Positions 5,601 to 7,573 of a DNA stretch of 7,573 nt are shown in pieces; position 1 is the first letter of the stretch, and each line of letters starts with the position of its first letter. The stretch is from an uncultured Mycoplasma sp. (GTDB taxonomy: Bacteria; Bacillota_I; Bacilli_A; RF39; UBA660), in contig CAJLUG010000043.1 in the NCBI GenBank assembly GCA_905209745.1, positions 1 to 7,573 on the forward strand, in the 5' to 3' direction. A program made the position numbers and the translations under genes. The notes beneath the pieces were generated by a model. It was not told the origin of the DNA and did no database searches. It worked only from the letters and a program-made list of their open reading frames with translations.

Positions 5601-6164
5601 CTATTTATCACTTTTATTTTCATCTTTGTTATCATCTTTAAAGTTTACACTTACATACTCATCTTTTGTTTCTTCATTTTTTTGAGTTAATTTTAGAGTA
5701 TACGTTGTAGATATTTTATTGTCTTTATCTAGTACTAAACCTTTAATATTATCTTTTCCATCTAATAATTCAGTATTTGAATTACTACTATATAATTCTA
5801 TATCAATGTTACTTTTTTCTTTTTGAGATACCGTAATTTGATAGTTTAATGTATTTGTATTTACTTCATCATCTGTATAATTTACTACTCTAATACGATA
5901 TTCTTTACTTTCATTCTTTTTAACACCATCCATACTAATATCAATATCTACACCATCTTCTAAATCGTTTTCAGTTAGTGGCACTTCGATATCATACTTA
6001 TTATTCCTTTGATCTGCACTTCTTGTAATCATAATGGTTGCGAGAACAAATACTACAACACATAGTACTAAGAATATTACTAATAATATTTTGTTTGTTT
6101 TATCCATTTTCTTTTTTTGGTCACTATTTTTTACATTTTGTTTTGTCTTTTTTTGATTGCTCAT
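5601..6164 (-). CDS. Single-pass membrane protein with an extracytoplasmic beta-like domain, unknown function
   Basis: I do not recognise a family. The 187 residues consist of a Lys/Asn/Gln-rich cytoplasmic tip (1-25), one strong membrane segment (about 26-47), and an outside domain of about 140 residues. The outside part has alternating hydrophobic strands such as YRIRVVNYT (89-97), LNYQITVSQ (106-114) and TYTLKLTQ (154-161), ending in a DDNKDENKSDK tail. Charge distribution (positive inside) supports N-in/C-out topology. The strand pattern resembles an immunoglobulin-like beta sandwich; this is impression, not proof. GAGGAG before the ATG at 6162-6164 is an excellent ribosome binding site that starts right after the TAG of the deaminase gene. 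No cysteine lipobox or sortase motif is present. It is probably cotranscribed with its neighbours. Confidence 0.85.
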   Translation of the reverse strand: MSNQKKTKQNVKNSDQKKKMDKTNKILLVIFLVLCVVVFVLATIMITRSADQRNNKYDIEVPLTENDLEDGVDIDISMDGVKKNESKEYRIRVVNYTDDEVNTNTLNYQITVSQKEKSNIDIELYSSNSNTELLDGKDNIKGLVLDKDNKISTTYTLKLTQKNEETKDEYVSVNFKDDNKDENKSDK

Positions 6165-6175
6165 TTTTACTCCTC

Positions 6176-6613
6176 CTAATACATCTTTCCATCATATTCT
6201 TGCAATAATTCTATACATGCTTTATCTTTTGTATCTACTATTTTTAGTAGTTGGTTTTGTCCTTTTAGATATTCATATATTGCATTATCTTTAAAACCAA
6301 CTTTTTCGGCATCATGTCTATTAGCTCCAAAATATACTCTCTTTATATTGGACCAAATAATTGCTGATAGACACATTGGGCATGGTTCACAAGTACTAAT
6401 TAAGGTATACTCTGATAAGTCTATGGTGTTTAATTTTTTACAGGCTTCTCTTATTGCATTTATTTCTGCATGAGCTGTTGGATCTTGGTCCTTTAAGACG
6501 GTGTTATGACTCGTTGCGATAATATGATTTTCTTTATCTATGATGATAGCTCCGAAAGGACCTCCTTCTTTATTTTTTATTCCTATTTTCGCTTCTTTTA
6601 TTGCTTCGTTCAT
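6176..6613 (-). CDS. guaD: Guanine deaminase-like nucleoside/base deaminase
   Basis: A 145-residue zinc enzyme of the cytidine deaminase fold, predicted to convert guanine to xanthine and ammonia in purine salvage/catabolism. Visible motifs are GGPFGA at 17-22, TAHAE at 46-50 (H48 zinc ligand, E50 proton shuttle) and CEPCPMC at 75-81 (C78 and C81 zinc ligands). Then comes HDAEKVGFKDNAIYEYL (100-116), matching the corresponding stretch of Bacillus GuaD (DAAEAGFDDSFIY). A C-terminal tyrosine is also kept. TadA, the tRNA adenosine deaminase, is the main alternative; GGPFGA and the region after 100 favour GuaD. It is about ten residues shorter than the 156-residue Bacillus enzyme, mainly at the C-terminal part. 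AGGAG five bases before ATG 6611-6613 fixes the start; the upstream stop codon is only eight bases away. It is an odd enzyme among envelope and unknown genes. Confidence 0.85.
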   Translation of the reverse strand: MNEAIKEAKIGIKNKEGGPFGAIIIDKENHIIATSHNTVLKDQDPTAHAEINAIREACKKLNTIDLSEYTLISTCEPCPMCLSAIIWSNIKRVYFGANRHDAEKVGFKDNAIYEYLKGQNQLLKIVDTKDKACIELLQEYDGKMY

Positions 6614-6621
6614 ACTTTCTC

Positions 6622-7573
6622 CTAACTCATTAACCTAGTAAATACTGTTGTCATCTTCTCTGTTAGCAATTGTTCTTTTGGTGCTGGTAAGGTGCTTGCT
6701 AAAACTGATGTGGATGTATCTTCTTCAATTCTTGTATCGTTTGTTATATTTGATGTAATATTTATTGTTCCATTAATTAGTGTTGTATTATTTGATGATA
6801 TATTGATTGCAATATTGGTTGTACTATCATAAGATGTATTCTTTTTTAGATTTGTAATTTGATTGTTGTAGTTTATATCAATAATTGTTGTATCTAGAGT
6901 TAAATTCATGATTATATCATAGTTGGTACTTGTTTTGGTTGTTGATATGGTACCTACTACGTTATTAGAATCATCTACAATATTTAAAGTGATATTACCA
7001 TCGTTTGTTGAAAACTGTACTTTTCCTACAGATTCGTTATTTGCTATTAATTCTAATTCTTTTTGGTCTGTACTATCATCATAAGATAACTCGATCTTAC
7101 TTTCTTCTAGATTCATATCATATTTTTTGACTGTTCCTAATACTTTATCAATATAGATATTAAATTCTACTGTTCCTAGTCCTGATATCGTATCTTTGTT
7201 GATTTCAAAATCATTAAAGCTTTCATTATATCCAGATAAAATTTTACTGGCCTTAGAATCTTTTTTCAAATCACTTAAGACGTTATTTACTACTGTTACT
7301 AAGTCATCTTCTGTTAAAGTAATTGTTATTTTCTTATAATCACTTTCATAACTAGACGATAAGTAACTATCTTCTATATGACTTGCAAGAGATTCTCCTA
7401 CTTTTTCAATTAGATATTTTGTATTATCATTGATAGAAGTTTCAGAATTTAATGATTCAAAGTAGTTATTATTACCATTATTGATATAGGTTTGTGATAC
7501 TCCATCTATATAATAATATTCTGTACTATTTTCTACTAAATATTTTAAATTTATTAGAGGCTCTTCATTTAGT
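6622..7573 (-). CDS. Asn/Thr/Ser-rich probable secreted or surface protein, C-terminal part (cut by window edge)
   Basis: The frame is open to the high-coordinate edge, so the 316 visible residues lack the N-terminus; any signal peptide or membrane anchor would lie outside the window. A TTG at 7267-7269 is internal, because the upstream codons continue a plausible protein (YLVENSTEYYYIDGVSQ, then KKITITLTEDDLVTVVNN). The first half mixes helices and strands. The second half, about visible residues 140-285, is a run of alternating beta strands rich in Asn, Thr, Ser and Ile, such as ITLNIVDD and TNIAINISSNNTTLINGT. The end is helical (about 292-316). The composition and strand pattern fit an extracytoplasmic beta-rich protein; I recognise no family. 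The TAG stop is eight bases before the deaminase start, so it is probably the same transcript. Confidence 0.8.
   Translation of the reverse strand, partial: LNEEPLINLKYLVENSTEYYYIDGVSQTYINNGNNNYFESLNSETSINDNTKYLIEKVGESLASHIEDSYLSSSYESDYKKITITLTEDDLVTVVNNVLSDLKKDSKASKILSGYNESFNDFEINKDTISGLGTVEFNIYIDKVLGTVKKYDMNLEESKIELSYDDSTDQKELELIANNESVGKVQFSTNDGNITLNIVDDSNNVVGTISTTKTSTNYDIIMNLTLDTTIIDINYNNQITNLKKNTSYDSTTNIAINISSNNTTLINGTINITSNITNDTRIEEDTSTSVLASTLPAPKEQLLTEKMTTVFTRLMS

Noticed and set aside
6176..6613. TadA (tRNA adenosine deaminase)
   Set aside because: It shares the HAE and PCxxC motifs, but GGPFGA and the HDAEKVGFKDN region fit guanine deaminase. Not fully excluded.
6622..7269. TTG at 7267-7269 as the start of the first gene
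   Set aside because: The frame stays open for 101 more codons to the window edge with protein-like composition, so the gene is cut by the window and not started there.
1..7573. Mycoplasma-type code (TGA = Trp), suggested by low GC
   Set aside because: Conserved genes use TGG for Trp (for example PBP W47), and full-length frames are obtained with TGA as a stop.
1..7573. Mobile elements, CRISPR arrays, tRNA or rRNA genes, toxin-antitoxin pairs or phage-defence genes
   Set aside because: No transposase or integrase features, no regularly spaced repeats, no RNA gene signature and no recognisable defence domain were found on either strand.

Overview
The window is a low-GC (roughly 30% by eye) bacterial stretch in which every supported gene lies on the minus strand. 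Shine-Dalgarno sites of the AGGAG/GGAGG type precede most genes, many stop codons overlap the next ribosome binding site, and the proteins are Firmicutes-like: a SpoVD/FtsI-type PBP next to mraY, a DUF1292 protein, and a GuaD-like deaminase. This points to Bacillota, probably a Bacilli or RF39-like gut lineage; the lineage is inference. Tryptophan is TGG in the conserved genes, so the code is the standard bacterial one and not Mycoplasma code 4.

Read in the direction of transcription (high to low coordinates), the layout is as follows. (1) A tight five-gene run covers 7573-4206: the C-terminal part of a large Asn/Thr-rich protein, a guanine-deaminase-like enzyme, a single-pass membrane protein with an outside beta-like domain, a DUF1292 protein, and a coiled-coil Lys/Glu-rich protein. 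Gaps are 8 to 19 bases. The run ends in a hairpin plus T-tract at 4184-4212. (2) A MYG1-family DHH-type hydrolase (4145-3234) has its own extended -10 promoter. (3) A membrane-anchored helical protein of unknown function (3179-2433) also has its own extended -10 promoter and a hairpin terminator. (4) A division/spore-type class B penicillin-binding protein with one PASTA domain (2230-326) sits behind a roughly 200-base leader with several inverted repeats. (5) The first 57 codons of mraY (173-1) are preceded by two possible promoters.

PBP and MraY belong together: MraY makes lipid I for the peptidoglycan precursor and the PBP crosslinks the finished wall at the septum. Their adjacency marks a piece of the division and cell wall (dcw) cluster. 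The usual upstream partners (mraZ, rsmH/mraW, ftsL) are absent, and the PBP starts its own transcription unit. The five-gene run has no obvious pathway logic beyond one purine salvage/catabolism enzyme among envelope and hypothetical proteins.

I see no mobile element, CRISPR array, tRNA or rRNA, and no unexplained stretch over 300 bases. The less ordinary material is the structured PBP leader, a SpoVD-type cysteine pair in the PBP, and three unrecognised proteins.
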